From positions 1 through 62,493 of the forward strand of contig JAJEDY010000071.1 in assembly GCA_022821275.1 (NCBI GenBank): a stretch of 62,493 nt of DNA. The letters run 5' to 3'. Numbering within the stretch: the first letter of the stretch is position 1; the number at the start of each line of letters is the position of its first letter. Source of the DNA: Candidatus Latescibacterota bacterium. GTDB taxonomy: Bacteria; Latescibacterota; UBA2968. The translations under genes were made by a program, and so were the position numbers. The notes under the pieces were generated by a model. It saw only the letters and a program-made list of their open reading frames with translations, ran no database searches and had not been told where the DNA came from. Shown here in pieces: positions 1 to 8,610 of the stretch.

Positions 1-408
1 TGCCCAATCGCAAGCCCTTCTCGTCCAATCGGCAACCGTTGGAAAACTGCGGATACGTGATAGAATCATAGCGATTTTGACCTTTGTATCTGGGAAAACC
101 TGCTTTCTCGCCGGTCTTTGCTCTCTCTTTGAGACGGCGGAAGAACGCTTTGAACGCCAAATCAACACGTACCGCGACTTGTTGTAGGACTTGACTATAG
201 ACCTGGACAAAGCCATTGTGTTGGTGTTTCAGCACCGGCAACATCTTTTGCTGGTCATAGCAGGACAAGGACGCCTTGCTATTCTTATAGGCTTGTACCG
301 GGATGCCACAAGTTGGTTGTATAGCAAGCGACATTCTTCAATATGCACCAGCAAGATTTTCTCTTGCTTTCCCGTTGGACGCAACCTGTATTTGAATGAC
401 TTAAACAT
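1..408 (-). pseudogene. tnpB: IS200/IS605-family TnpB (OrfB) transposon-associated nuclease, frameshifted and cut by the window edge
   Basis: Reading the minus strand from the ATG at 408 gives the usual TnpB N-terminus (MFKSFKYRLRPTGKQE, then CRLLYNQL). That frame then closes at a TGA at 229-231. From about position 300 a second frame continues the family pattern without a stop to base 1 (AYKNSKASLSCYDQQ, QVLQQVAVRVDLAFKAFFRR, GFPRYKGQNRYDS). The two halves join only across a frameshift near 290-310, so the gene is probably dead. The RuvC-like and zinc-finger parts would lie left of the window. TnpB is an RNA-guided nuclease that promotes retention of its element. No tnpA is visible. Confidence 0.8.
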
Positions 409-414
409 ATGTAA

Positions 415-443
415 AATATATATTTATATAAAATTTTTGTCAA
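415..443 (-). promoter_or_regulatory. Consensus-like sigma70 promoter for tnpB
   Basis: On the minus strand, TTGACA (443-438) is followed after exactly 17 bp by TATATT (420-415), only a few bases before the tnpB ATG at 408. The spacing would leave almost no leader. Confidence 0.6.
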
Positions 444-504
444 GCGAAAGTAGCCCGTATTTGGCGACAAGGCAACGTCCATATGCGCTAAAGCTATAAC
501 GGGA

Positions 505-553
505 AGCCCTTCGCCATGCGACCCAACGCTAAAGCAGTTGGGCTTTACGGGCT
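505..553. repeat. Nested hairpin at the presumed end of the tnpB element
   Basis: An inner stem CCCAAC (522-527) / GTTGGG (537-542) is nested inside AGCCC (505-509) / GGGCT (549-553). IS200/IS605 elements carry subterminal imperfect hairpins rather than terminal inverted repeats, and this one sits just beyond the 5' end of tnpB. The rest of 409-617 shows no gene. Confidence 0.4.
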
Positions 554-617
554 ATTAGGTAAATCCATGAGTTCTTTCCAGATCTCGAGTATAGCGGGTA
601 TATCAGATTTGTGAGCT

Positions 618-1463
618 TCAACAACTTCCATTTTCATCCTCTTCAATATACGATGCGTCATTGACCACCTGCGTATATACGCCTGTTTTTGAAACCTCAG
701 AAATCACAAAATCGAGAAAATCTATAGCCTCTTGTCTCGCGTCCAATTCAATACCGTATTTCCACGCCAGAGCATTCCCTACCAGATCACGCCATCTCTC
801 TCCGTAGTTCTCCTGCACCCATGACGCAGCCATCTTCTTCGAGCCAACAACAGAGCAAATCACAGTATGCAGTATTCGACACAGATTCAGGATGAAATAC
901 GCTTCATGGTGGCTATCCCTAAAATGCTCCGGAGTAAATTTTTTCGGCACCCATTCCTGAAACAAATCGCGAACGCATGCTTTTCGCACATCCTCAACAT
1001 CAACCGGGGGCAACAGCTTCTTAAAGCTCGGACCAAATAGCGCGATGGAATGACGATGAAGGAAATAATTGTTGATTATCCATTCATTCCCGTAAGGTGC
1101 TTCCTCATAAAGGGTAAAGTCCCCACCCCAGTACCACGGTCGAGGCTCCGTTGGAGGCATAACGTTTGAAAGCATATCGACAGGCGTATAAGAACACTCT
1201 AATCGCCGCGCCCATTTCTCGAACTTCTCTTCCATCTCTCTGTGTAAACGTCCTATTGAATCGAGTTCACTTTGAGAAACAGGTTGATGCACAATCACAG
1301 TAATATCAATATCACTGCTATGGTAGTTGAACGCATCATAGGACAACGAGCCAGTCAGATATATCCCGAGTACATTTCCATCGAGAACGGGAATAGCGCT
1401 TCTAACGAAAAAGTCTATAATCTCATTCACATCGGGATATTTCGTAAGGCTACTTGCACTCAT
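618..1463 (-). CDS. aadA-like nucleotidyltransferase (ANT family, with C-terminal DUF4111-like domain)
   Basis: A 281-residue protein. The nucleotidyltransferase signature G-S-x(10+)-D-x-D is clear near residues 37-53 (YLTGSLSYDAF, then SDIDITVIV). The C-terminal half has the pattern of aminoglycoside adenylyltransferases (LNLCRILHTV, then KKMAASWVQE). AadA enzymes transfer AMP to streptomycin/spectinomycin and are about 260 residues, so the length fits. It is the last gene of a four-gene run and starts 22 bases after the GNAT gene. The true substrate cannot be read from sequence; other antibiotic or small-molecule nucleotidyltransferases share this fold. Confidence 0.75.
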   Translation of the reverse strand: MSASSLTKYPDVNEIIDFFVRSAIPVLDGNVLGIYLTGSLSYDAFNYHSSDIDITVIVHQPVSQSELDSIGRLHREMEEKFEKWARRLECSYTPVDMLSNVMPPTEPRPWYWGGDFTLYEEAPYGNEWIINNYFLHRHSIALFGPSFKKLLPPVDVEDVRKACVRDLFQEWVPKKFTPEHFRDSHHEAYFILNLCRILHTVICSVVGSKKMAASWVQENYGERWRDLVGNALAWKYGIELDARQEAIDFLDFVISEVSKTGVYTQVVNDASYIEEDENGSC

Positions 1464-1485
1464 TGGATTGCCTTCGTCTATGCTA

Positions 1486-2043
1486 TCACGTCAACTTGCG
1501 TTTCATGAATACAGCAACTTCACCCTCAACATCACGGTTGGTATAATAGGACAGATCAATACCCTCGACTTCAAAACCGACACTGCGATAGAAATCAATA
1601 GCTGGCACATTGGTATTTTGGGTCTCGCAAACCAAAATCCTCAGACCTTCAGCTTTGGCGACTTCAGCTACCTGCCCCATCAATTGTCTGCCGACACCCT
1701 TTCTTCTGTATGACTCGGCAACTCCGAATTCCCTGATCCATAGACTCCTATTCCACTCTATCTTTTCCGAAATAGCGATACCCATAAGCTGACCAGCGTC
1801 GTACGCTCCCAGCGACAGACCCTGATTGACCAATTCACTGTAATTCTTGAAATCCTCTTCTGAGAACGACCAATGCTTTACATAGGGTTCATTCAATTTT
1901 TGACGCTTGAAAATAAAGCAGAACTCATCAGCGGTCTCAGTCTTCGAGACCTGGTACCTATCAGTTGAAACATAACCATCCATTATATGCAGATATTCGC
2001 GCCGTAACTGCTTTAATTTTTTGATTTCGACCATATCGCTCAA
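1486..2043 (-). CDS. GNAT N-acetyltransferase, streptothricin-acetyltransferase (Sat)-like
   Basis: A 185-residue GNAT protein. The acetyl-CoA pyrophosphate loop is visible (RRKGVGRQLM, about residues 113-122). The following stretch, ETQNTNVPAIDFY to VGFEVEGIDLSYY, is close to the pattern I associate with streptothricin acetyltransferases (ETQ-x-NNVPA, GF-x-x-GGIDL). Sat enzymes acetylate the beta-lysine of streptothricin. It lies 14 bases after the AAC(3)-like gene and 22 before the aadA-like gene, so co-transcription is likely. Substrate assignment is by resemblance only. Confidence 0.75.
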   Translation of the reverse strand: MSDMVEIKKLKQLRREYLHIMDGYVSTDRYQVSKTETADEFCFIFKRQKLNEPYVKHWSFSEEDFKNYSELVNQGLSLGAYDAGQLMGIAISEKIEWNRSLWIREFGVAESYRRKGVGRQLMGQVAEVAKAEGLRILVCETQNTNVPAIDFYRSVGFEVEGIDLSYYTNRDVEGEVAVFMKRKLT

Positions 2044-2057
2044 TATCTGGTTTATTG

Positions 2058-2876
2058 CTATCTATTCTCTTCCAACCAGCCGACAGTGAAATCCACGACA
2101 TCGCGTTGTGGCATGAGTTCGCAACTTGCGAGACCAACCTTGCCCTGGCGCACAACTTTCTCCGCGCTCGACCGCAAAAAATCCTCACCTATGCGATCAA
2201 AATCCGAACTATCTGGTTCAACTTCTTCAAAGGTAGTCCATGTCCTTAAACCCGACGCAGAAATCGGTGCGCTATCCTGCACAATGCGCTTAGTAGAAAA
2301 ATTCGCTCGATATTCCGCGAGGTGCATAGACGTATTATTTTTATGTCCCACACCGAGAAGCAGGACAGAACCGTGCAAATCGTAGATTCTCGCAAGCGGC
2401 GAATGCTCACCCATGCCACAAGGCAGTGAATGATTATTCACGACATACGATGCTTGAGGCCCACATGCACAAAACGAGACCTGCGGATGTGAACTGCGGA
2501 GAACCCCTCTCTGCCTGCGGAACGTCTCCGCAATAATGCCCATAGCACGAGTTGGCGTAAGATCAGGATCGTAAGCTGGCATATTCTCGCGTATCACCGG
2601 CCACCACGACTCGGGAACGGGCGGACTTTTCCACTTGCTCGGCTCGCTCAGACCGGTTGAGTGCGCAGGCATCACAAGCGTTCCAGTAGAACCCAGAACT
2701 TTCTGAAGCGCAATAACAACCGCCACGGCGCCTCCACACACCCATCCCATCGCGCTCAAAGACGAATGCACCAACACGACCATCCCCGGTCTAACGCCAA
2801 GCGCACGAAGATCCGTCTGCAACGATTCAACCGTAGCGGGCATTTTCGTTTTTTCAACAACCTTACTTTCACTCAT
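2058..2876 (-). CDS. AAC(3)-family aminoglycoside N-acetyltransferase-like protein
   Basis: A 272-residue protein of the AAC(3) antibiotic acetyltransferase family. Diagnostic stretches are VLVHSSLSAMGWVCGG near the N-terminus, TLVMPAHSTG, and LLLGVGHKNNTSMHLAE, the family's active-site His region. The start at 2876 is chosen because AGGTGG lies 6 bases upstream; an in-frame TTG at 2900 would overlap the RidA gene. AAC(3) enzymes acetylate the 3-amino group of deoxystreptamine aminoglycosides, but many environmental homologues have unknown substrates. Confidence 0.85.
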   Translation of the reverse strand: MSESKVVEKTKMPATVESLQTDLRALGVRPGMVVLVHSSLSAMGWVCGGAVAVVIALQKVLGSTGTLVMPAHSTGLSEPSKWKSPPVPESWWPVIRENMPAYDPDLTPTRAMGIIAETFRRQRGVLRSSHPQVSFCACGPQASYVVNNHSLPCGMGEHSPLARIYDLHGSVLLLGVGHKNNTSMHLAEYRANFSTKRIVQDSAPISASGLRTWTTFEEVEPDSSDFDRIGEDFLRSSAEKVVRQGKVGLASCELMPQRDVVDFTVGWLEENR

Positions 2877-2886
2877 TATGCGCCAC

Positions 2887-3231
2887 CTATTTCGCAGCAA
2901 TCACGACTATCTCTACAAGCGTATCTCCCTCGAGCTTGACCTCTACACAGGCACGCTGGGGCCAGTTGTAAGGACCGATCCAGGCATCCCAAACCGCATT
3001 GAGAACAGGTTTCTTTGACATATCTGTGATATAAATCGTGACGGAAAGAAGACAAGACTTATCGGTTCCAGCCTCAGCGAGATTCGCATCCAACTGTTCG
3101 AGCGCCTGTTGAGTCTGCCCCTTGAGGTCTGCAGACACATCCGGTGCGGTGACAACCGTATAAACGATGCCATTGTGCTCAACAGACTTGCTGCGACCAA
3201 CTGCCTTTCCCGGGTATCGTATAATGGTCAT
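2887..3231 (-). CDS. RidA (YjgF/YER057c/UK114) family enamine/imine deaminase-like protein
   Basis: A 114-residue protein of normal RidA length. The conserved Arg that binds the substrate carboxylate sits in QRACVEVKL near the C-terminus, preceded by SVTIYITDM and PYNWPQRA. RidA proteins hydrolyse reactive enamine/imine intermediates. It ends with TAG and is followed 10 bases later by the AAC(3)-like gene, so it heads the four-gene run. Its relation to antibiotic modification is unclear. Confidence 0.85.
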   Translation of the reverse strand: MTIIRYPGKAVGRSKSVEHNGIVYTVVTAPDVSADLKGQTQQALEQLDANLAEAGTDKSCLLSVTIYITDMSKKPVLNAVWDAWIGPYNWPQRACVEVKLEGDTLVEIVVIAAK

Positions 3232-3275
3232 AAATGCTCCGATAGATAGTGTCTTACAACATAAATTTCACTGAT

Positions 3276-3298
3276 CTTGTGACAATTCTGTCAACAAG
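3276..3298. promoter_or_regulatory. Imperfect dyad, candidate operator in the RidA-ZIP divergent region
   Basis: CTTGT-GACA (3276-3284) and TGTC-A-ACAAG (3289-3298) form an inverted repeat around ATTC. It lies between the divergent RidA and ZIP genes, where a metal-responsive or other repressor could bind. No family is assigned. Bases 3232-3504 hold no gene. Confidence 0.3.
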
Positions 3299-3441
3299 AT
3301 GGTTTCTGTGATACACGCGATAAGTTCTTCTTGGAGGGCGGTTAGTGTAAGAGCCTGTGAATTGTCGAAGGATGAGAGAAGAGAAAAATGTTGGTTTCCA
3401 CTCAGGAAATAAACTATATTGGAGGGCAAGCGAGTCAGAGT

Positions 3442-3476
3442 AGCATCTGAGTTGCGCGTACTCAGATGCTTTTTTT
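3442..3476 (+). terminator. Terminator-like hairpin in the leader of the ZIP gene
   Basis: A perfect 11-bp stem (3442-3452 with 3460-3470), a 7-base loop and a run of seven T (3470-3476) form a textbook intrinsic terminator on the plus strand. It sits 28 bases before the ZIP ATG at 3505. No plus-strand gene lies upstream to be terminated, so attenuation of the ZIP transcript is a reasonable inference. Confidence 0.7.
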
Positions 3477-3504
3477 ATTTTTTACCTTCATTTTTAGTGA
3501 GCCA

Positions 3505-4362
3505 ATGTCACTTCTAACATTCAAATTACTTGCTGCTGCTGCCATCTTAGCCATCGCCATAATCGGCGGCGTGATCCCCCTCTTCGCAGCCCGCCACGAA
3601 TCCAGCCGGCGCTTCTTCTCATTGGGCAATGCTTTTGCTGGAGGACTCTTCCTCGGGGTCGGTTTCATCCACTTGCTGCCCGAAGGGATGGAAAAACTCG
3701 AGGGAGTCGTGGACTACCCACTGGCGGCACTCTTAGCTGCACTGGGCCTTGGTGCCCTGCTGCTGATTGACCGCGTCATTTACGGCGATCACCATGCCGA
3801 TCCGTCACCGGACAAAATGCAAACGCAGCAATCTATCTACCCGTACGTGCTGCTGGCACTCCTATCAATTCACTCAGTCATCGCAGGTATCACTCTCGGA
3901 CTCGAGTCCCACGTAATAGGCTCGTTCGCTATCATGCTCGGGATCCTCTCCCACAAGGGATCGGCCGCCTTTGCCCTCATGGTTAGTATCCACGAAGCTG
4001 GCATACGGGTGAAACAGCAAAAAAACATGCTGGCAATCTTTGCCGCAATGACGCCATTGGGCATCCTGATAGGCCTGGTGGCCGCCTTCTTCCTAACCGA
4101 GAATGAGACGATCACTGCCCTGATTGAGGGGAGTTTTAACGCACTCGCTGCCGGGACCTTTATTTACGTGGCAACTATTGAAATCATCGACGTGGAATTA
4201 TCAACGCGCGAAGTGCGTGTGGCAAAATATGTACTGAGTGCCCTCGCTGGCGACGACGACGTACCCATGCCTGCAAAAGATCACGACCGCGTGGCAAAAT
4301 TTATACTGATCATAGCTGGTATTGCCCTGATGGCATTGCTAACCCAATGGCACATACACTAA
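3505..4362 (+). CDS. ZIP family divalent metal transporter
   Basis: A 285-residue polytopic inner-membrane protein. Segments near residues 2-26, 34-60, 75-95, then about 115 onward match the ZIP fold. Likely metal-site motifs are GVGFIHLLPEG (first half) and SIHSVIAG, LSHKG and SIHEAG (second half). ZIP proteins bring Zn, Fe or Mn into the cytoplasm; which metal is used here cannot be told. The cytoplasmic loop between segments 3 and 4 contains a short GDHHAD stretch. The start at 3505 is preferred over an ATG at 3466 that falls inside the terminator hairpin. Confidence 0.85.
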   Translation: MSLLTFKLLAAAAILAIAIIGGVIPLFAARHESSRRFFSLGNAFAGGLFLGVGFIHLLPEGMEKLEGVVDYPLAALLAALGLGALLLIDRVIYGDHHADPSPDKMQTQQSIYPYVLLALLSIHSVIAGITLGLESHVIGSFAIMLGILSHKGSAAFALMVSIHEAGIRVKQQKNMLAIFAAMTPLGILIGLVAAFFLTENETITALIEGSFNALAAGTFIYVATIEIIDVELSTREVRVAKYVLSALAGDDDVPMPAKDHDRVAKFILIIAGIALMALLTQWHIH

Positions 4363-4373
4363 GGATCTCGCTC

Positions 4374-5108
4374 TTACTTGCGACAAATGATGAAATGTTC
4401 CATCCAGAAATGCCAGATATAATCTACGGAACGAAAGCCCGCCGCTTTTAGCCATTCAGCCTGAGAAGAAAAACGAGATATTCGGTCTCTCTCCGGACTG
4501 TCTTCATCTACCTGCTCAATAATCTCACGCACCCGATTCGCCTCTTCAATATCAATCCCAGCTTCTTCGAACCTCTCCTCTCGGCGAAGATTGAGCCGCC
4601 TTCGCCCCAACCTGTAAACATCGTTGTCAAAGCGCGTGGACATAGCATCGATCAAAAAGAACCAGCCACCTGTCTCAAGCACATCACAAATCTGCCTGAA
4701 TATGCGAGCCTTATTCTCATCTGTAAGATGATGGATAGTCGAAAACGATGCGACAAACTGAAAAGATCCCAAACCTTCTGGCAGCCCCTCATTGAGATCT
4801 CTCTGAAGAAATTCTACGCGATCTGCATGAGTGCTCATTTTCTGAGCCGCAAATTTCATCATCTCATCCGAAAAATCGACAGCGACACACGTTGCTTTTG
4901 GATATTCCATCAGAACACAATTGAGAAATATACCCGTTCCACATCCCAAATCGAGCATCCGAAACTCGGTCTGCTCATCAAACGGAATAAAATCCATAGC
5001 CAGACTGTGATAAAAATCAAACATCTCTATTCGAACTGGTTGCAGGCGATCATAAGCCTCAGCACGGGTTGAGAATTGAACACTTTGAGATTTCTTTTTA
5101 TTTTTCAT
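4374..5108 (-). CDS. Class I SAM-dependent methyltransferase
   Basis: A 244-residue protein with motif I LDLGCGTGIF (about residues 52-61), an acidic motif II (VAVDFSDEM) and the post-motif FVASFSTIHHL. The C-terminal helical region ends FWMEHFIICRK. Similar proteins methylate small molecules or quinone-like precursors; the substrate is unknown. It converges with the ZIP gene with an 11-base gap. Confidence 0.85.
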   Translation of the reverse strand: MKNKKKSQSVQFSTRAEAYDRLQPVRIEMFDFYHSLAMDFIPFDEQTEFRMLDLGCGTGIFLNCVLMEYPKATCVAVDFSDEMMKFAAQKMSTHADRVEFLQRDLNEGLPEGLGSFQFVASFSTIHHLTDENKARIFRQICDVLETGGWFFLIDAMSTRFDNDVYRLGRRRLNLRREERFEEAGIDIEEANRVREIIEQVDEDSPERDRISRFSSQAEWLKAAGFRSVDYIWHFWMEHFIICRK

Positions 5109-5145
5109 CTTCTATCTCAATTCGACCCGAAGATTTTTTTGCACA

Positions 5146-6504
5146 TCAGCGAGTGGTTGATAGTTTGCGGCCATATCTTTTCCCTATGGAAGCTGTGTTT
5201 GTGTTGACACAAACAGCATTATTGATAGCGTCAAGCGCCGATTTCACCTCACACCACGGAACCTCATGAGGCAACCTGTCCGACAGAACGGCTCTGGCCG
5301 CACAAACCCCAGCGGCCTGGCCCATTGCCACGGCATTTCCAGTCACCCGGTAACTCGAATGCGCTATAAAATCGCCACTGATACAACGCCCCGCCATCAG
5401 CAAACCATCGACATCCCGCGCGATCAGCGCCCTGAGAGGGATATCATAGGGCTGGGACCGGTGTGGCTTGGCCTCCACGATCTTCGTTTTCTTCGGGTCA
5501 GTCGAATGCACATCAATCCCCATCGTAACCCGACAAACTGCATCCTCGAACCGCGCACCCCGCAGAAGATCCTCCCCCGTCACCTCATATCGTCCATGAA
5601 TCCGCCGTCCCTCCCGAACACCAATCTGCGCGCCCGTTGCCACCACGCGCATATCCGACCATACACCGCCGTGCGCCCGCAAAGTAGCCACCTGTGTATG
5701 AATCTCCCGACGCGCGCGAATCATCGCCTCTGTAATCGCATTGGCATCGTCGCATTTCACGCCGTACTGGTGATTCGCCATAAGCGCGAACAGATTATCC
5801 CTGATGCGAAATAACGTCGGATGACCATACGAAGGCGAAACACCGATCTCTTCCATCAGCGCGAACAGCCGCTGCTTCGGCTCTGCCATAGACCCGCCCA
5901 CGTAGGGTTCTATCTGATCGAAATGCAACCCCGTAATCAGTGCCATCAGACTCATCGGCTGAACATCCCCGGTCTCCGGATGACCGACATCAAACCCGCA
6001 TCCGCAAAGCGCACCCAGATCACCGTCGCCAGTCGCATCGACAAAAACCCTCGCGTGCCAGGCTTCTCGTCCACTTTTGGACTCCGTAATCACGACCGAA
6101 AGCCTGTTCTCGCTATCCCGCGCAGCCCCAACCACGCGCGTCAACAGCCGAACCTCGACACCCGCCTCGACACACATCTCGTCGAGAAGCAACTTCATCT
6201 CCTCGACATCATACGCGTAGTTCTTTCCTTCAGGAGCGCGAAGCCTGCGCGCATCCCGCGCATCGAGCCGAGACGTGATCTCCGCCATAATACCGGGCTT
6301 GTCCGCCGAATCGATAATCCAACTCAACGCGCCCGTCGTCCACACGCCCCCCAAGCTACCGTGCAACTCGATCAACCGCGTCCTGGCACCTTGCCGCGCA
6401 CACGCAATCGCAGCGGCAATACCAGCCGGACCACCTCCGCAAACCACCACATCCACATTTTCCACAATCGGAATGTCTCTTTTCTCTTCTCTATGAGTCA
6501 ACAT
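5146..6504 (-). CDS. FAD-dependent oxidoreductase (FAD_oxidored-type)
   Basis: A 452-residue flavoprotein. The Rossmann dinucleotide motif VVVCGGGPAGIAAA begins about residue 18, and a second FAD contact VFVDATGDGDLGALCG occurs mid-protein. The C-terminal GLLMAGRCISGDF and VTGNAVAMGQAAG motifs are typical of the family seen beside sugar-degradation genes. Start 6504 has GAGG 5 bases upstream; a longer frame to 6570 lacks a ribosome site. The substrate is unknown, possibly a hydroxylated sugar or polyol. Confidence 0.85.
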   Translation of the reverse strand: MLTHREEKRDIPIVENVDVVVCGGGPAGIAAAIACARQGARTRLIELHGSLGGVWTTGALSWIIDSADKPGIMAEITSRLDARDARRLRAPEGKNYAYDVEEMKLLLDEMCVEAGVEVRLLTRVVGAARDSENRLSVVITESKSGREAWHARVFVDATGDGDLGALCGCGFDVGHPETGDVQPMSLMALITGLHFDQIEPYVGGSMAEPKQRLFALMEEIGVSPSYGHPTLFRIRDNLFALMANHQYGVKCDDANAITEAMIRARREIHTQVATLRAHGGVWSDMRVVATGAQIGVREGRRIHGRYEVTGEDLLRGARFEDAVCRVTMGIDVHSTDPKKTKIVEAKPHRSQPYDIPLRALIARDVDGLLMAGRCISGDFIAHSSYRVTGNAVAMGQAAGVCAARAVLSDRLPHEVPWCEVKSALDAINNAVCVNTNTASIGKRYGRKLSTTR

Positions 6505-6590
6505 GGCAGCCTCTTGATTTTCTAAAACTTCAATCGTGCTATACAAACACCCTGAGTATTTTGACGTCACACGTTATCTGTAAACACGGT

Positions 6591-8588
6591 CTATAGATGC
6601 TCCTTTAACCACGCAAGCATCTCATCGACATAAAGTGCTGGAGGTACTGTATGCGTCGTATTGTACCAGATGATCTTTGTAGGACCCTTTAGTAAATCCA
6701 ACAACCTCAACGTACCCTGCACCGCCCATGGGTTATCATAGTATCCGCTAAATAAAATGACCGGGATTTCACCAATTCGCGCCACGTAATGGAGCGTATC
6801 ATTAATCCGAACCGTGGTATTCCATCTGTCGTGACCCAATCCGGGGCCCCGCATCACAAACGCCTTGATCCGTGGCTCAAAAGCCGCAAGGTAGGAACCA
6901 TGGAATGTCCCCATGCTGCCACCGTATATCCCAATCCGGGTCGTATCGATTTCAGATCGAGTAGCCAGATAGTCCAAAGCCCGCCTGTAATCAACCACTG
7001 TTTGAACGATTGCGTCTCGTCGTCGATAGATCTGACCGGGAAAGTCAGCACCGAATTTTCCGTTCACCTGACGTTCGTTGTAATATTTGGCATCGAGTGC
7101 CAGAACTGCGTATCCAATAGCCGTCAGCCGTCGTCGCAAGAGTTCAAAATCAGATCGATCCTTGCCTGTGTAGGCCCCTGCATGAAGCGTCACCACACAC
7201 GGATAAGGACCATTGTTGCCCCCGGGTAAGGCCAGATAGCCCGGTACGCGCTCATCATGCGTACTGGTAAACACGATCTTTTCGCGTACATATCCCGCGA
7301 TCTGACGTCGCTCTGTGATCTCCGTATCAAAAGGGATCTCCTTATCATATTCAAAGACCTGTTTCATTACCTCAAACACATCGTCTTCTGCGGGCAATCG
7401 GGAAAATGTCTCCGTAGCACGTAAATTTCTCGGAGCCTCCGTCACCGCACCCATTTTCACATGTACGCTTTCAACTGTGTCTCCCATCGCCACTGGACTG
7501 ACCAGATTGTACACGCCTGGATTCAGACCAGTGATCTCATATCGCCCTTGATCGTCTGTGTATGTTCGCGCTCGGACCTCTCTTCCCTGAAGCGCAAGGA
7601 CGCCAGCCAGAGGTATGGGTGTGGTTGCATTTAAGGTCACCCATCCCGCGATAGAGCCTCCTCGCTCACTTAGTTCGAGTTGAAAATCCTGAATGGCCCT
7701 TTCCTCAACCTTTACATCTCGAGGTGCAGACCTCCAATCACCGCTCCAGGCCTCAAGCGTATAGTCACCCGGCAAGACCAATAGATCGAACCGTCCCTCT
7801 GCATCACACAGAGCAGACCCCTTCAGTTTCTCTTCCTGGAATGCATGCACATAGACAGATGACTAGGTGCGCCCACTCACCTGTCCCAAAATTTGGACGG
7901 GATCGACTGTATCACTAACGAACACGAGATCGCCACCTCCAATGCCAGGCAGCGTTAGGGAACCAGGTGCAAAGGCGTAAGTTCCTTCGGGAAACCCATC
8001 GTCATCCTTAGCTGAAAACCCGAATCCATAGGCCATTCCCACCTCCACAGGAAACGGCACTTCCACAGCGGCTTCGTAATATGTCTCACGCTTTTGTGCA
8101 TCTCTGACCACTTTATGTGCGACGAATGTTACACCCCTCGGTGGTTGGGCAAATCGGCCCGACGGCCCGACCATCACGCTATCCCCGGTCGATGAAAGTG
8201 CATACTGCCAACGCAAGACGGCCGTCTGCCACAGATCAGGTGCGTGTTCGGGTATGAACGAAAATCTCACATGGTCTTCATCACTAATGTACGTTCCGAA
8301 CCATCGACATTCGTGAATATCATCTTTTACCCTGGCCGCGAGAAAAATCCGATCTTGATTCCACATCACTGCGAACCAGGCCTGAAAATCGTCTTTATCG
8401 CCCGGTTTTCCGAGAATCTCCTGATAGTGCGTCGCCTCACGCCATACATCTTCGGGCCATTCGTCCAGATTGCCATCCACCTCAATTGCCCGGGTCTCCT
8501 TAGCGAAATAAACATCTCCGGTATGAGTCCAAACAGATACTGGCACTAAAACAAACATGCACACGACGAAGATCTTAAATCTTCCCAT
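6591..8588 (-). pseudogene. Secreted CBM9-like / carboxypeptidase-regulatory / esterase protein, interrupted by an in-frame TAG
   Basis: One frame runs from 8588 to 6591 with a single amber codon at 7865-7863 (codon 242). Before it: a signal peptide (FKIFVVCMFVLVPVSV) and a CBM9/DOMON-like sugar-binding region starting AIEVDGNLDEWPEDVW. The amber falls inside a carboxypeptidase-regulatory-like domain (ILGQVSGRT-stop-SSVYVHAFQ, then DAEGRFDLLVLPGDY). A second such domain (DDQGRYEITGLNPGVYNL) and an alpha/beta-hydrolase follow (IGIYGGSMGTFHG with nucleophile Ser, SGYYDNPW, TTHTVPP). The second part has only a GTG at 7850 with no ribosome site. Nonsense mutation, assembly error or readthrough are all possible. 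A CBM9-esterase suggests extracellular polysaccharide deacetylation. Confidence 0.8.
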
Positions 8589-8610
8589 GTTCAATATCTC
8601 CAATTCTTTT

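Noticed and set aside
618-3231. Integron cassette array
   Set aside because: The genes have short coding-type gaps and no attC-like recombination sites or integrase.
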